A stretch of 64,000 bases of DNA from Lysobacterales bacterium (GCA_014946745.1 JADCRD010000001.1:1054001-1118000), one strand, 5' to 3'. Positions 9,481 through 18,508 are shown, counted from the first letter of the stretch. A program made the numbers and translations. Notes: a model not told the origin generated them from the letters alone.

Positions 9481-9494
9481 TTGAGGTCGATCAA
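9481..9494 (-). promoter_or_regulatory. FNR/Anr box upstream of ccoH
   Basis: TTGAGGTCGATCAA matches the consensus TTGAT-N4-ATCAA at nine of ten positions. It lies upstream of ccoH. A weak -10 candidate (TAACCT, 9459-9454 on the minus strand) has its centre 31 bases downstream of the box centre. That is about the spacing of class II FNR promoters, in which FNR sits near -41.5. Oxygen control of cbb3 genes by FNR/Anr is well established in proteobacteria. Confidence 0.65.
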
Positions 9495-9583
9495 TCCGCG
9501 GCGCGCGTTCGGCGCCGCTGTCCGGCAGTTCACCGCGGCGCCGTCCGTGGCGACCGCGGTGTCCCGGGGACGTCCAGGGCTCA

Positions 9584-9841
9584 GTTCGATCGTTCGAACA
9601 CGCCCGTCCAACAATCAGGACAACGCTGAAGAATTCAGCGTTGCCGCGCGCCATGGAGGGCGCGCCCGCGGATCGAGCACGCAGGTGCTTGATCCCGCGC
9701 AAGCGAGTCCGGACCTGTGCCGGACTCGCGACCACGTATCAAGGCCAGGAGGGACTTGATCCGTGTTGCCTTAGGAATCCGGAACGGCCGGGGAGGACCG
9801 TTCCGGAGGCCGGGCTGCATCCTGTGGAGTGCACGCACAGG
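9584..9841. other. Run of eight consecutive stem-loops; candidate structured RNA
   Basis: This gene-free stretch folds into consecutive hairpins: 9584-9599 (6-bp stem), 9621-9643 (10 bp, 3-base loop), 9646-9665 (7 bp), 9671-9694 (10 bp with one G-U), 9703-9729 (10 bp), 9738-9760 (6 bp), 9779-9806 (9 bp) and 9821-9841 (6 bp). Read on the plus strand, three loops contain GGA (ATGGAG, CAGGAGG, GGGGAGGA), and CAGGAGG recurs after the last stem. This resembles CsrA/RsmA-binding RNAs. Read on the minus strand the same loops are CCTCC-like, resembling anti-Shine-Dalgarno loops. No clear promoter or U-tract terminator was seen. A cluster of REP-like palindromes is the main alternative. The rest of 9495-9973 holds no gene that I can support. 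Confidence 0.5.
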
Positions 9842-9973
9842 AGGGGAGAGCGGCCCGACAGTGTTCCTACTCGTAAAACGCTGACGGTTTCGATCATCGG
9901 CGCAAGCCGCCGCCTCTGATTCACGCTTCGCGCGGCGCTCAGCCGCCCAGCGCTGCGCGTGGAAGCGCTCGCT

Positions 9974-10555
9974 TCAGGCGGCCACCGCCGGAGCGCTCTG
10001 GATGGCAGCGTGCGCCGCCGCCAGGCCCTGCTGGCGATTCTCGGGTGAAAGGCTGAGGCCTTCGGCGCGCAGGATCTCGATGCTCGGAATGCCGAGGAAG
10101 GCGAACACCTGGCGCAGGTAAGCCTCCTGGAAGTCGGCCGGGCTCGCATCTCCGTACACGCCGCCGCGGGTGCTGGCGACGATCACGCGCTTGCCGCCGG
10201 CCAAGCCTTCCGGGCCATGGGCCGTATAGCGGAAGGTGACGCCGGCCACCGCGATGCGATCGATCCAGGCCTTGAGCGTGGAGGGCAGGCTGAAGTTGTA
10301 CATCGGCGCGCCGATCACGACGACGTCGGCGGCGAGAAACTCATCCAGCACGGTCTTGGCCAGCGCGGCCTCGGCGGGGTCGCTCTTCGCCAGGGTGGCG
10401 CCGGTGAAATGCGGCAGCGGCTGCGCGTCGAGATCGCGATAGCTGACCTCGACGTGCGGGCTGTCGGCGCGCAGCTGGCGCACCACGGCAGCGGTGAGTT
10501 CACGGCTCGCGGACGCAGTACCGAGTGCGCTCGAATCGATGTGCAGGATCTTCAT
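9974..10555 (-). CDS. azoR: FMN-dependent NADH-azoreductase (quinone reductase) AzoR
   Basis: The product has 193 residues with the flavodoxin-like fold of AzoR/AcpD. The start MKILHIDSSALG has the phosphate-binding loop (D-S-S), GAPMYNFSLPS is the FMN-binding motif, and STRGGVY is the second flavin contact. The enzyme reduces quinones and azo dyes with NADH in the cytoplasm. I chose the ATG at 10555 because it begins the conserved MKIL and has GGAG 8 bases upstream. The divergent LysR gene at 10758 is a likely regulator, as is common for azoR in gammaproteobacteria. Confidence 0.93.
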   Translation of the reverse strand: MKILHIDSSALGTASASRELTAAVVRQLRADSPHVEVSYRDLDAQPLPHFTGATLAKSDPAEAALAKTVLDEFLAADVVVIGAPMYNFSLPSTLKAWIDRIAVAGVTFRYTAHGPEGLAGGKRVIVASTRGGVYGDASPADFQEAYLRQVFAFLGIPSIEILRAEGLSLSPENRQQGLAAAHAAIQSAPAVAA

Positions 10556-10720
10556 GGCTGTGCTCCGGGGTGGACGGTGGTGCACAGCTTGATTGTCCCG
10601 ATGGTTGCGATAAACCCGACAAGAAGGCACGCTCCGTTGCGCTGGTGGAACGAACCAGCGAGGCCTCGCCCCAAGCCTTCGATGGCCCCGCGCCTCAACA
10701 CCGCCGCCATCCGCTCTCTC

Positions 10721-10748
10721 GAATCCCGAATCCCCAATCCCGAATCCC
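10721..10748 (-). repeat. Heptamer array, 4 copies
   Basis: On the plus strand it reads GAATCCC, GAATCCC, CAATCCC, GAATCCC. It ends 9 bases before the ATG of the LysR gene, so it occupies the place where a ribosome binding site would be expected. Confidence 0.85.
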
Positions 10749-10757
10749 CGCTCTCAA

Positions 10758-11756
10758 ATGCACGACCTCAACGATCTGCAGTACTTCGCCCTGGTGGTCG
10801 AACACGGCGGCTTCTCCAAGGCCGAGCGCGCCAGCGGCATGCCGAAGTCGCGGCTGTCGCGACGCATCACCGCGCTCGAGGACTCGCTGGGCGCGCGCCT
10901 CCTGCAGCGCTCCACGCGGCGCTTCGCGGTCACTGATCTCGGCCAGAGCGTCTATCGACACGCTCGCGCCATGCTCGATGAAGCCCAGGCCGCGCGCGAG
11001 GTGGTGGAGCGCCAATCCGCAGTGCCGCGCGGTCTGGTGCGGATCAGTGCGCCGGTGGCGATTGCCCAGCGTCAGCTGGCCCTGCTGCTGCCCGAGTTCC
11101 TGGAGCGCTACCCCGAGGTGCGCGTGCAGCTGCACGTCAGCAACCGCCGGGTGGATCTGATCAACGAGGGCATCGACGTCGCCCTGCGCGTGCGCACGCG
11201 GCTCAACGACGACGGCAGCCTGATCCTGCGCAGCTTCGCCCAGATCAACGAGTTCCTGGTCGCAAGCCCGCGCTATCTGGAGCGCAGCGGTCGTCCGCGC
11301 CATCCGGTCGACCTGGCCGCTCACGCCTGCCTGTCGATGAGCGAGGAGCCCGGCCAGCAGCGCTGGGAGCTGCATGGCCCGGAAGGCGCGATCGAGCGGG
11401 TCGACTTCCAGCCGCGGCTGATGGCGCACGACTTTCCAGTGCTGCGCGAAGTCGCCGCTGCCGGCCACGGCATCGCCCTGCTGCCGGAGACGGTCTGCGC
11501 CGATCTGCTGGGCGCGGGGGCGCTGGAGCGCGTGCTGCCCGACTGGAGCCTGCCGCAGGGCATTTTCCATGCGGTCTTCCCCTCGCGCAGCGGCCTGCTG
11601 CCTTCGATTCGCGCGCTGATCGACTTCCTCGCCGAACGCCTGCCGGCGCTGCTTGAAGACCAGCGCCGGCACAGCGGCTGTCCGCGATCGCAGAACCCCG
11701 CCGCGAACGCCGCTGCCGCGCCCAAGGCAACGGCCCGGCGCAAGAAATCGCCGTGA
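10758..11756 (+). CDS. LysR-family transcriptional regulator
   Basis: The product has 332 residues. The N-terminal winged helix-turn-helix (residues about 1-60) shows the usual pattern L-x-x-F-x-x-V-x-x-x-G-G-F-S-x-A-x-x. The substrate-binding domain covers about 88-295 and the tail is Ala/Lys-rich (about 310-332). It lies divergent from azoR with a 202-bp intergenic region, so it probably controls azoR in response to quinones or electrophiles. That is inferred from position. No Shine-Dalgarno is visible, because a heptamer array lies directly upstream of the ATG. Confidence 0.92.
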   Translation: MHDLNDLQYFALVVEHGGFSKAERASGMPKSRLSRRITALEDSLGARLLQRSTRRFAVTDLGQSVYRHARAMLDEAQAAREVVERQSAVPRGLVRISAPVAIAQRQLALLLPEFLERYPEVRVQLHVSNRRVDLINEGIDVALRVRTRLNDDGSLILRSFAQINEFLVASPRYLERSGRPRHPVDLAAHACLSMSEEPGQQRWELHGPEGAIERVDFQPRLMAHDFPVLREVAAAGHGIALLPETVCADLLGAGALERVLPDWSLPQGIFHAVFPSRSGLLPSIRALIDFLAERLPALLEDQRRHSGCPRSQNPAANAAAAPKATARRKKSP

Positions 11757-11856
11757 GCGCGGTGCTTGAACACCGCCGGCGCACTTTAAGATGGCCTGAT
11801 CTCCCGTCGATTTCCCGCCGGGCACGGCCCTTTCATTCGCAACCCGAGGTCTTCCT

Positions 11857-12924
11857 GTGAGTCTTCTGATGTTTGCCGCAGGCCTCGTCCTGCTCGTGCT
11901 CGGTGCCGACCTGCTGGTGCGCGGTGCGAGTCGCCTCTCGCTGTCCTTCGGAATCTCGCCGCTGGTGGTCGGCCTGACCGTGGTGGCCTTCGGTACAAGT
12001 GCGCCGGAGCTCGCGGTCTCGGTGCAGGGCGCAATCAGCGGTCAGGGCGACATCGCCGTCGGCAATGTCGTCGGCAGCAACATCTTCAACGTCCTCTTCA
12101 TCCTCGGCATTTCGGCCCTGATCACCCCGCTGGTGGTGCACCGCCAGCTGGTGCGCAAGGAAGTGCCGATCATGATCGGCGTCTCGGTGCTGGCCCTGCT
12201 GCTGTCGCTGGACGGTGCCCTCAGCCTCTTCGACGGCCTGCTGCTGACCGGACTGCTGGTGGTCTATGTGGTCGTGCTGTACGTGCAGAGCCGCCGGGCG
12301 CCGGCCGACGAGGGCGGTGACGAGCTGCCTGCGGGCGGCCCGTGGCTCGATCGCACCTGGGTGCAGCTGCTGCTGATCGTGGCCGGCCTGGCCTTGCTGG
12401 TGCTCGGCTCGCGCTGGCTGGTGGCGGCGGCGATCGCCTTTGCGCAGAAACTCGGCATCAGCGAACTGGTGGTCGGCCTGACCATCGTCGCCGCCGGCAC
12501 CTCGCTGCCCGAGGTCGCGACCTCGATCATGGCGGCGCTGAAGGGCCAGCGCGACATCGCCGTCGGCAACGTCGTGGGTAGCAACATCTTCAACATCCTG
12601 GGCGTGCTCGGGCTGGCTTCTGTGGTCGCCCCCGGCGACATCCCGGTCGCGGCTTCGGCACTGCGCTTCGACATTCCGATCATGATCGCCGTGGCCGTGG
12701 CCTGCCTGCCGGTGATGTTCAACGGCTACCGCATCGAGCGCTGGGAGGGCGGCTTCTTCTTCCTGTTCTATGTGGCCTACACCGCTTGGCTGGTGATGTA
12801 CGCCCAGGAGCACGCCCTGCTCGATGAGTACCGCACCGCCATGATCTACGGCGTGCTGCCGCTGACTGCGGTGACCCTGTTCGTGATGGCCTGGCGCGGC
12901 TGGCAGCTGCGGCATGGCCGCTAG
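11857..12924 (+). CDS. CaCA-family calcium/sodium (or cation/proton) antiporter, YrbG-like
   Basis: The product has 355 residues and is strongly hydrophobic with about ten membrane helices. Two inverted halves carry the alpha-repeat motifs of the family: G-T-S-A-P-E-L-A at about 50 and G-T-S-L-P-E-V-A at about 215, each followed by G-N-V-V-G-S-N-I-F-N. The conserved acidic residue in each repeat is present. It should exchange Ca2+ for Na+ or H+ across the inner membrane. The start is a GTG at 11857 with GAGG 7 bases before it; an in-frame ATG four codons later is an alternative. Confidence 0.93.
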   Translation: MSLLMFAAGLVLLVLGADLLVRGASRLSLSFGISPLVVGLTVVAFGTSAPELAVSVQGAISGQGDIAVGNVVGSNIFNVLFILGISALITPLVVHRQLVRKEVPIMIGVSVLALLLSLDGALSLFDGLLLTGLLVVYVVVLYVQSRRAPADEGGDELPAGGPWLDRTWVQLLLIVAGLALLVLGSRWLVAAAIAFAQKLGISELVVGLTIVAAGTSLPEVATSIMAALKGQRDIAVGNVVGSNIFNILGVLGLASVVAPGDIPVAASALRFDIPIMIAVAVACLPVMFNGYRIERWEGGFFFLFYVAYTAWLVMYAQEHALLDEYRTAMIYGVLPLTAVTLFVMAWRGWQLRHGR

Positions 12925-13033
12925 TCGACAGCGCTGAAGCGCACACGTCCCGCGCGGGCTTCACGCCGCGCGACCATGCGCGGCGGCCGGGAAACGTAGA
13001 ATCGGGGGCCCACCATCGCCCGGAGCCCCCGCC

Positions 13034-14143
13034 ATGAAGACCCGCGCCGCTGTTGCCTTCGAGGCCGGCAAGCCGCTCAGCATCGAAACCGTCGAGCTCG
13101 AAGGCCCGCGCGCCGGTGAGGTGCTGGTCGAGATCAAGGCCACCGGCGTCTGCCACACCGACGAATTCACCCTGTCGGGCGCCGACCCCGAGGGCCTGTT
13201 TCCGGCCATCCTCGGCCACGAGGGCGCAGGCGTGGTGGTCGAAGTCGGCGCGGGCGTGAAGTCGCTCAAGCCCGGCGACCACGTGATTCCGCTGTACACG
13301 CCCGAATGCCGCGAGTGCGAGTACTGCCTGAACCCCAAGACCAACCTCTGCCAGGCGATCCGCAGCACGCAGGGCCAAGGCCTGATGCCCGACGGCAGCA
13401 GCCGCTTCTCGCTCGACGGCCGGCCGATCCGCCACTACATGGGCACCTCGACCTTCTCGAACTTCACCGTCGCGCCGGAGATCGCGCTGGCGAAGATCCG
13501 CCCCGACGCGCCCTTCGACAAGGTCTGCTACATCGGCTGCGGCGTCACCACGGGCATCGGCGCGGTGATCTACACCGCCAAGGTGGAAGTCGGCTCCAAG
13601 GCGGTGGTGTTCGGCCTGGGCGGTATCGGCCTGAACGTGATCCAGGGCCTGCGCCTCGCCGGCGCCGACATGATCGTCGGCGTCGATCTCAACCCCGCGC
13701 GCGAGGCGATGGCGCGCAAGTTCGGCATGACCCACTTCGTCAACCCGAAGGAGGTCGAGGGCGACCTCGTGCCTTATCTCGTCGCGCTGACCAAGGGCGG
13801 CGCCGATTACACCTTCGAGTGCATCGGCAATGTCCAGGTGATGCGCCAGGCCTTGGAGTGCGCGCACAAGGGCTGGGGCACCAGCGTCATCATTGGCGTC
13901 GCACCCGCCGGTGCCGAGATCAGCACGCGGCCCTTCCAGCTGGTCACCGGCCGCAACTGGCGCGGCAGCGCCTTTGGCGGCGCGCGCGGCCGCACCGACG
14001 TGCCGAAGATCGTCGACTGGTACATGGAGGGCAAGATCGACATCGATTCGCTGATCACCCACACCCTGCCGCTGGAGCGCATCAACGATGCCTTCGACCT
14101 GATGCATCGCGGCGAGTCGATCCGCTCGGTGGTGGTGTACTGA
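13034..14143 (+). CDS. frmA: S-(hydroxymethyl)glutathione dehydrogenase / class III alcohol dehydrogenase
   Basis: The product has 369 residues, the usual length. It oxidises S-hydroxymethylglutathione (formed from formaldehyde and glutathione) to S-formylglutathione with NAD+. It can also reduce S-nitrosoglutathione. Visible features are the catalytic zinc ligands Cys40 and His62, the structural zinc Cys92, Cys95, Cys98 and Cys106, and the NAD-binding G-L-G-G-I-G-L-N. The next gene fghA starts at its stop codon (TGATG), so the two enzymes of the pathway are translationally coupled. No frmR-type repressor is adjacent. A 7-bp inverted repeat (12965-12984) lies about 50 bp upstream of the ATG. 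Confidence 0.97.
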   Translation: MKTRAAVAFEAGKPLSIETVELEGPRAGEVLVEIKATGVCHTDEFTLSGADPEGLFPAILGHEGAGVVVEVGAGVKSLKPGDHVIPLYTPECRECEYCLNPKTNLCQAIRSTQGQGLMPDGSSRFSLDGRPIRHYMGTSTFSNFTVAPEIALAKIRPDAPFDKVCYIGCGVTTGIGAVIYTAKVEVGSKAVVFGLGGIGLNVIQGLRLAGADMIVGVDLNPAREAMARKFGMTHFVNPKEVEGDLVPYLVALTKGGADYTFECIGNVQVMRQALECAHKGWGTSVIIGVAPAGAEISTRPFQLVTGRNWRGSAFGGARGRTDVPKIVDWYMEGKIDIDSLITHTLPLERINDAFDLMHRGESIRSVVVY

Positions 14144-14988
14144 TGAGCCTCGAAACGCTTTCGGCCCAGCGCTGCTTTGGCGGCGTGCAGGGCTTCTACC
14201 GGCATGCATCGATGGCCTGCGGCGGGCCCATGCAGTTCGGCGTCTACACGCCGCCGCAGCCGGGCCCGCGGCCGGTGCTGTTCTATCTGGCCGGGCTGAC
14301 CTGCTCGCCCGAGACCTTCGCGATCAAGGCCGGCGCCCAGCGCATCGCCGCCGAGCTGGGCCTGGTGCTGGTGACGCCGGACACCAGCCCGCGCGACACC
14401 GGCATCGAAGGCGCCAGCGGCGACTGGGAGTTTGGCGAGGCCGCCGGTTTCTATCTCGATGCCACGCAGACGCCGTGGAGTGCGCGCTTCAACATGCAGC
14501 GCTATCTGCTCGATGAGCTGCTGCCGGCCGTGGCCGCAGGCTTTCCGGTGGATCTGCAGCGCTGCGGCGTGTTCGGCCATTCGATGGGCGGGCACGGTGC
14601 ACTGACGCTGGCGCTCAAGAACCCTTCTGTCTTCCGCAGCTGTTCGGCCTTCGCGCCGATCGTCGCGCCCAGTCAGGTGCCCTGGGGGCAGAAGGCGTTG
14701 CCGCGCTATCTCGGCGAGGATCGCGCCGCCTGGCGTGCCTACGATGCCACCGCCCTGGTCGAGGACGGTCATCGTTTCAGCGGTGAACTGCTGATCGATC
14801 AGGGCCTCGATGACAAGTTCCTCGATGCCCAGCTGAAACCCGAGCTGTTCGAAGCCGCCTGCGCGCGAGCCGGGCAGGCCCTGCGCCTGCGTCGCCACGC
14901 CGGCTACGACCACAGCTACTGGTTCATACAGAGCTTCGTCGAGGACCACCTGCGGCACCATGCGGCGGTCTTGAACCCGGTCGCGTGA
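14143..14988 (+). CDS. fghA: S-formylglutathione hydrolase
   Basis: The product has 281 residues with the alpha/beta-hydrolase fold (esterase D family). It hydrolyses S-formylglutathione to formate and glutathione, completing formaldehyde detoxification begun by frmA. The nucleophile Ser147 lies in G-H-S-M-G-G-H-G and the catalytic His257 in G-Y-D-H-S-Y-W. The start overlaps the stop of frmA by one base (TGATG). Confidence 0.97.
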   Translation: MSLETLSAQRCFGGVQGFYRHASMACGGPMQFGVYTPPQPGPRPVLFYLAGLTCSPETFAIKAGAQRIAAELGLVLVTPDTSPRDTGIEGASGDWEFGEAAGFYLDATQTPWSARFNMQRYLLDELLPAVAAGFPVDLQRCGVFGHSMGGHGALTLALKNPSVFRSCSAFAPIVAPSQVPWGQKALPRYLGEDRAAWRAYDATALVEDGHRFSGELLIDQGLDDKFLDAQLKPELFEAACARAGQALRLRRHAGYDHSYWFIQSFVEDHLRHHAAVLNPVA

Positions 14989-15143
14989 GCCGGCATTCAA
15001 TGGCGTGCTGGTGAGAGCGTTCATCGCACTTGCGGTCGGCGCTCTCCGCTCTGAGCCGCAGCCCGGCCTGGCGTGCGCGTAAGGCAGTGCAGGCTTCGTC
15101 TCTTCGGCGAAGGTCGAGCCTGGGCTCTCGCATCGGGTGCTGC

Positions 15144-15590
15144 TCATTCCGACGCGCTTGAAGCCCTCGTCTCGCGGACGCGCATCGGCATCGAATCGAC
15201 CGCATCGATCAGCTCTTGGAGCGGATCGACGCCGCTGCGGCTGGCCTTCAGCCCACCATCGAGTCCAAACAGGTGCAGGCCCGGCCGCGGCTTGGCGCGC
15301 TCAAGCGCTTGACGCAGCCCTGCGGTCGAAAGGCCGCTGACCTCACCGACGGCGAGGGCGGGCATGCCGCCCATCCAGTTCAGCGATTTGCCGTCCCAGC
15401 GCCATACGGACATCCGGCGCTCGCGGAGCGCCGCCGCGTGCGGCGCCAGCGTGGCCTCCAGGGCAGGTGCGAGTGCTTCGTCTACGATGACGAGGCGCCG
15501 CTGGCACTGCTGTGCGGCCAGCCAATCGCCCGCCACGGCCGCGATGGGCAGGCAGGTGAGCAGCAGGAAGAGATATCCGCGAAAGCACAT
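15144..15590 (-). CDS. DUF4174-type exported protein
   Basis: The product has 148 residues. Residues 1-20 are a signal peptide (FRGYLFLLLTCLPIAAVAG). The C-terminus has the pattern F-G-L-D-G-G-L-K followed by L-I-D-A-V-D-S-M-P-M-R, the signature of DUF4174 proteins, which have a thioredoxin-like layout but no known activity. No thioredoxin CxxC is present. The start at 15590 was chosen for the signal peptide. The gene stands alone, convergent with fghA. Confidence 0.75.
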   Translation of the reverse strand: MCFRGYLFLLLTCLPIAAVAGDWLAAQQCQRRLVIVDEALAPALEATLAPHAAALRERRMSVWRWDGKSLNWMGGMPALAVGEVSGLSTAGLRQALERAKPRPGLHLFGLDGGLKASRSGVDPLQELIDAVDSMPMRVRETRASSASE

Positions 15591-16038
15591 GTCGCGCAGC
15601 CTGCAGCGGCTGCGGTCGAAGCTGCGTGTGTGCGTGTGCGTGTGCGAGCGCGCTTGGCCGGTGCATGGCTGCGCCGGAATCGCCAGAACGCAGCGGCATG
15701 AGCCAGGCTCGGCTGCCCGCCACGGGAGTCGCGGCGGTTGAGCGCGACTGACCGCAGCAAGCCGCGTGATGCGTCGCACAGATCCAGAGGCCCCCGCAGT
15801 TCTCCTACCCCCGGCCGCGACGAAGTCCGACTGACAGCCGGGCCGCGCGCCGACTGTGGGGAATTGCGCGGAAGCGGAGCCTGTGTCGGCCGCAGCGCTG
15901 CCCGAACGACATCGCGACACGCCCCGAAACGGCAAGGCCGCAGCCACCCCTTCGCCCCCCCGCGCCCCGGCAATCCCACACCCCGCGCCTCACGGAGCCG
16001 ATCTCCGTGATTCCTGCGCGCCCCTCAAGGAGAACCTC
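15591..16038. other. Gene-free region with a TGTGCG microsatellite
   Basis: No convincing gene was found in these 448 bases. A GT-rich simple repeat (GTGTGTGCGTGTGCGTGTGCG, approximately 15626-15646) lies about 36 bp upstream of the DUF4174 gene. AGGAGA at 16029-16034 serves the gene starting at 16039. Confidence 0.6.
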
Positions 16039-17730
16039 ATGAACCCCCTGCAGATCCGCGACCTCGCCATCGTCGACATCAACCCGGACCTCCTGCTCGC
16101 GCGCCTGCGGCTGTGCCGACCGCGCATCCTCATCGTCACCGAGCCGGACCTGAGCTACGGCAGCGGCGGCTTCGGCCTGCTGCGCGTGCTGGAGGCGCTG
16201 ACTACCGACAGCGGCGTCACCAACAAGCCCCTCCTCACGCTGGCTTACCGCGGCGTGCATGCCAACCCGGTGACGCTGGGCAGCGACAGCTACACCGTGC
16301 TCAACAACTTCAACTTCGCCACCGCGGCGACGCCGGTGACCGTCGCCAACTACGACCAGATCTGGCTGTTCGGCCGCATTGGCGGCAACGGCACGCTGCC
16401 GAACAATGAGATCCAGACGATCGCCAACTTCATGAATGCGGGCGGCGGCGTCTTCGCCACCGGCGACCATGGCAGCATCGGCAAGCCGCTCTGCGGCAGC
16501 CTGCCGCGCATCCGCCACATGCGCGAGTGGAGCAGCATCCCGATGGGCGGCGAGACCGACATCGATGTCGCCGTGCAGCGCATCGACACCGTGGTCGATC
16601 CCGGCGCCAATGGCCTCTACGACTTCAGCGACCAGGGCGACAGCATCCCGCAGCGGATCTTTCCGCACTACACCGTCACCCCCGATGCCACCACGCGCTG
16701 GCAGGCACGCGTGCATCCGCTGCTGATGCTGCCGGGCGCGCCGGTAGTGCGCGATGGCAACACCGGCAACCTCAACTTCAACCGCGACATCGACGTGCTG
16801 CCGGATCACCCGCACGAAAGCGTGTGCTACGCGGTCACCAATGCCGCCGTGCTTGGCGCCAACTACACGCTGGCCGGCCTCAACTTCGCCGAGTTTCCGG
16901 CGCAGTCGGCCAACCCGGCTCTGCGCGTCGGCGCCGAGCTGGTCGCCTCAGGTGTCTCGGGCGGTCGCTCGGTGCAGAACGGCGTGTGGAAGCCGCCGGT
17001 GCAGCCGCGCATGTTCGGCCTGATCAGTGCCTGGGACGGCCGCCTCGCCAACGCCTATGCGGGCCAGAGCCAGCGCCCGGGCCGCATCGTTTGCGACTCG
17101 ACCTGGCATCACTACGTCAACGTCAACTTGAACGGCATGCGCCCCGGCGGTGTGCCCGACGCCAACCTGCAGAAGATCTACGCCTACTACCGCAACATCC
17201 AGAGCTGGCTGCAGCCTGCCAACCGCGTCTGGTGCCGGCTGTGGTGGGACCTCACCGTGGTGCGTCTGCACCCGCGCTTCCTCGAAGAGCTCAGCCTGCC
17301 GCAGGAGCTGAAGCCCTGGCCGGTGCGGGTCGGGCTGGGACGCGAGGCCCTGGCCCTGCTGCGCGAAGAGGGCGGCGCCGATGCCGCCGATGAGTTCATC
17401 GACGCGGTGCTGCAGGGGGACGAAGAGAGCGCCCGCATTCTGGATCTGCTGGCGCACGAGCGCATCGGCGAGACCGGCATCGACGCCGCCACCCTGCGCG
17501 CCGGTGCACTCGGCTCCATGCTGGCGAGCGTGGCCGAAGCCCTGCCGACCGATCAGCCCGAAGCTCTGCTGAAGCGCATCGATGCGGGCCCCGAACGCGA
17601 TATCGCGGAACTCACCCGGGCGGCGCGCACAGCCATGCGCGAAGGCTTGAGTGCGGCGGCCGCACGTGCCGAGGCCACGCTGGGCCTGGTGCGTGCGCTG
17701 CGAGGCAAGGCGGAGGCCGCTGCCGACTGA
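16039..17730 (+). CDS. Uncharacterised protein with N-terminal glutamine-amidotransferase-like (ThuA-type) fold
   Basis: The product has 563 residues and no signal peptide. I do not recognise a named family. Residues about 25-180 alternate short beta strands and helices: R-I-L-I-V-T-E-P near the start, Y-D-Q-I-W-L-F-G in the middle, then F-M-N-A-G-G-G-V-F-A-T-G-D-H. This looks like the Rossmann-like class I amidotransferase/ThuA fold, but without the catalytic G-x-C-x-G. The middle (about 250-400) has H-E-S-V-C-Y-A and W-H-H-Y-V-N-V-N-L, again ThuA-like. The last 150 residues are helical and acidic. The ATG at 16039 has AGGAGA 4-5 bases upstream; the frame continues upstream without resemblance. 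It is a single gene. Confidence 0.7.
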   Translation: MNPLQIRDLAIVDINPDLLLARLRLCRPRILIVTEPDLSYGSGGFGLLRVLEALTTDSGVTNKPLLTLAYRGVHANPVTLGSDSYTVLNNFNFATAATPVTVANYDQIWLFGRIGGNGTLPNNEIQTIANFMNAGGGVFATGDHGSIGKPLCGSLPRIRHMREWSSIPMGGETDIDVAVQRIDTVVDPGANGLYDFSDQGDSIPQRIFPHYTVTPDATTRWQARVHPLLMLPGAPVVRDGNTGNLNFNRDIDVLPDHPHESVCYAVTNAAVLGANYTLAGLNFAEFPAQSANPALRVGAELVASGVSGGRSVQNGVWKPPVQPRMFGLISAWDGRLANAYAGQSQRPGRIVCDSTWHHYVNVNLNGMRPGGVPDANLQKIYAYYRNIQSWLQPANRVWCRLWWDLTVVRLHPRFLEELSLPQELKPWPVRVGLGREALALLREEGGADAADEFIDAVLQGDEESARILDLLAHERIGETGIDAATLRAGALGSMLASVAEALPTDQPEALLKRIDAGPERDIAELTRAARTAMREGLSAAAARAEATLGLVRALRGKAEAAAD

Positions 17731-17773
17731 GAGCACTCCTGCGCGCCGGAAGCATAGATCTCCTGCCAAGGCT

Positions 17774-17805
17774 TGCCCGGCTTCGCCGCAGTGCGGAGCC
17801 GGGCA
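17774..17805. terminator. Long hairpin between convergent genes
   Basis: TGCCCGGCT and AGCCGGGCA form a 9-bp stem with an inner CCGC/GCGG stem. It lies between the stops of the 16039 gene and can. There is no clear T-tract, so termination is inferred from position. Confidence 0.45.
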
Positions 17806-17818
17806 GGGCGCTGAGACC

Positions 17819-18508
17819 TCAGTCAGCGCTGGTCCGGCGCGCGCTTGCGCCGGTCTGCGAATCGCCGCGCACGGCCGCGATTGCCGCGGCATAGGCGGGC
17901 TCCAGATCGTCGGGGCCATCGACGCCGAAGCCGAGTTCGCGGATGCGGCCATCCATCAGGCCGTAGATCCAGGCGTGCACGCTCAGCGCCTGGCCGCGCG
18001 CCCAGGCGTCGCGCACGATCGCGGTCTGGCAGACGTTGACCACCTGTTCGATCGCGTTGAGCTCGCACAGACGGGCATGGCGCAGGCTGTCGAGCTTGGC
18101 CTCGGCCAGCAGCGCGGCATGCCGATGGGCCACGTCGCCGACATGGCGCAGCCAGTAGTCCGCGAGGCCCACCCGCGTGTTCGCCATCGCCGCATGCACG
18201 CCCGAGCAGCCGTAGTGTCCGCAGACGATCACGTGCTCGACGCGCAGCACGTCGACCGCGAACTGCAGGGTCGACAGGCAGTTAAGATCGGTGTGCACCA
18301 CCACATTGGCGATGTTGCGGTGGACGAAGACTTCGCCGGGCGCGAGACCGGTCACCTGATTCGCTGGCACCCGCGAATCCGAGCAGCCGATCCACAGGTA
18401 CTTGGGCGCCTGCTGCGCGGACAGCCGCTTGAAGAAGCCCGGATCCTCGGCGCGCACCGCCTCTGCCCACTGACGGTTCTTCTCGAGCAGTTCGCGGAGT
18501 TGGGTCAT
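17819..18508 (-). CDS. can: Beta-class carbonic anhydrase
   Basis: The product has 229 residues. It interconverts CO2 and bicarbonate in the cytoplasm. The zinc ligands and the Asp-Arg pair are visible: Cys42-Ser-Asp44-Ser-Arg, His98 and Cys101 (in C-G-H-Y-G-C). The start MTQLRELLEKN matches the usual N-terminus of the Can/CynT2 group; the frame extends 40 residues upstream without family resemblance, so the ATG at 18508 was chosen. It stands alone. The 191-bp region upstream (to 18699) shows no other gene. Confidence 0.95.
   Translation of the reverse strand: MTQLRELLEKNRQWAEAVRAEDPGFFKRLSAQQAPKYLWIGCSDSRVPANQVTGLAPGEVFVHRNIANVVVHTDLNCLSTLQFAVDVLRVEHVIVCGHYGCSGVHAAMANTRVGLADYWLRHVGDVAHRHAALLAEAKLDSLRHARLCELNAIEQVVNVCQTAIVRDAWARGQALSVHAWIYGLMDGRIRELGFGVDGPDDLEPAYAAAIAAVRGDSQTGASARRTSAD

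Noticed and set aside
10556-10720. LysR operator (T-N11-A) between azoR and the regulator
   Set aside because: Several loose matches exist but none with good dyad symmetry, so no site was named.
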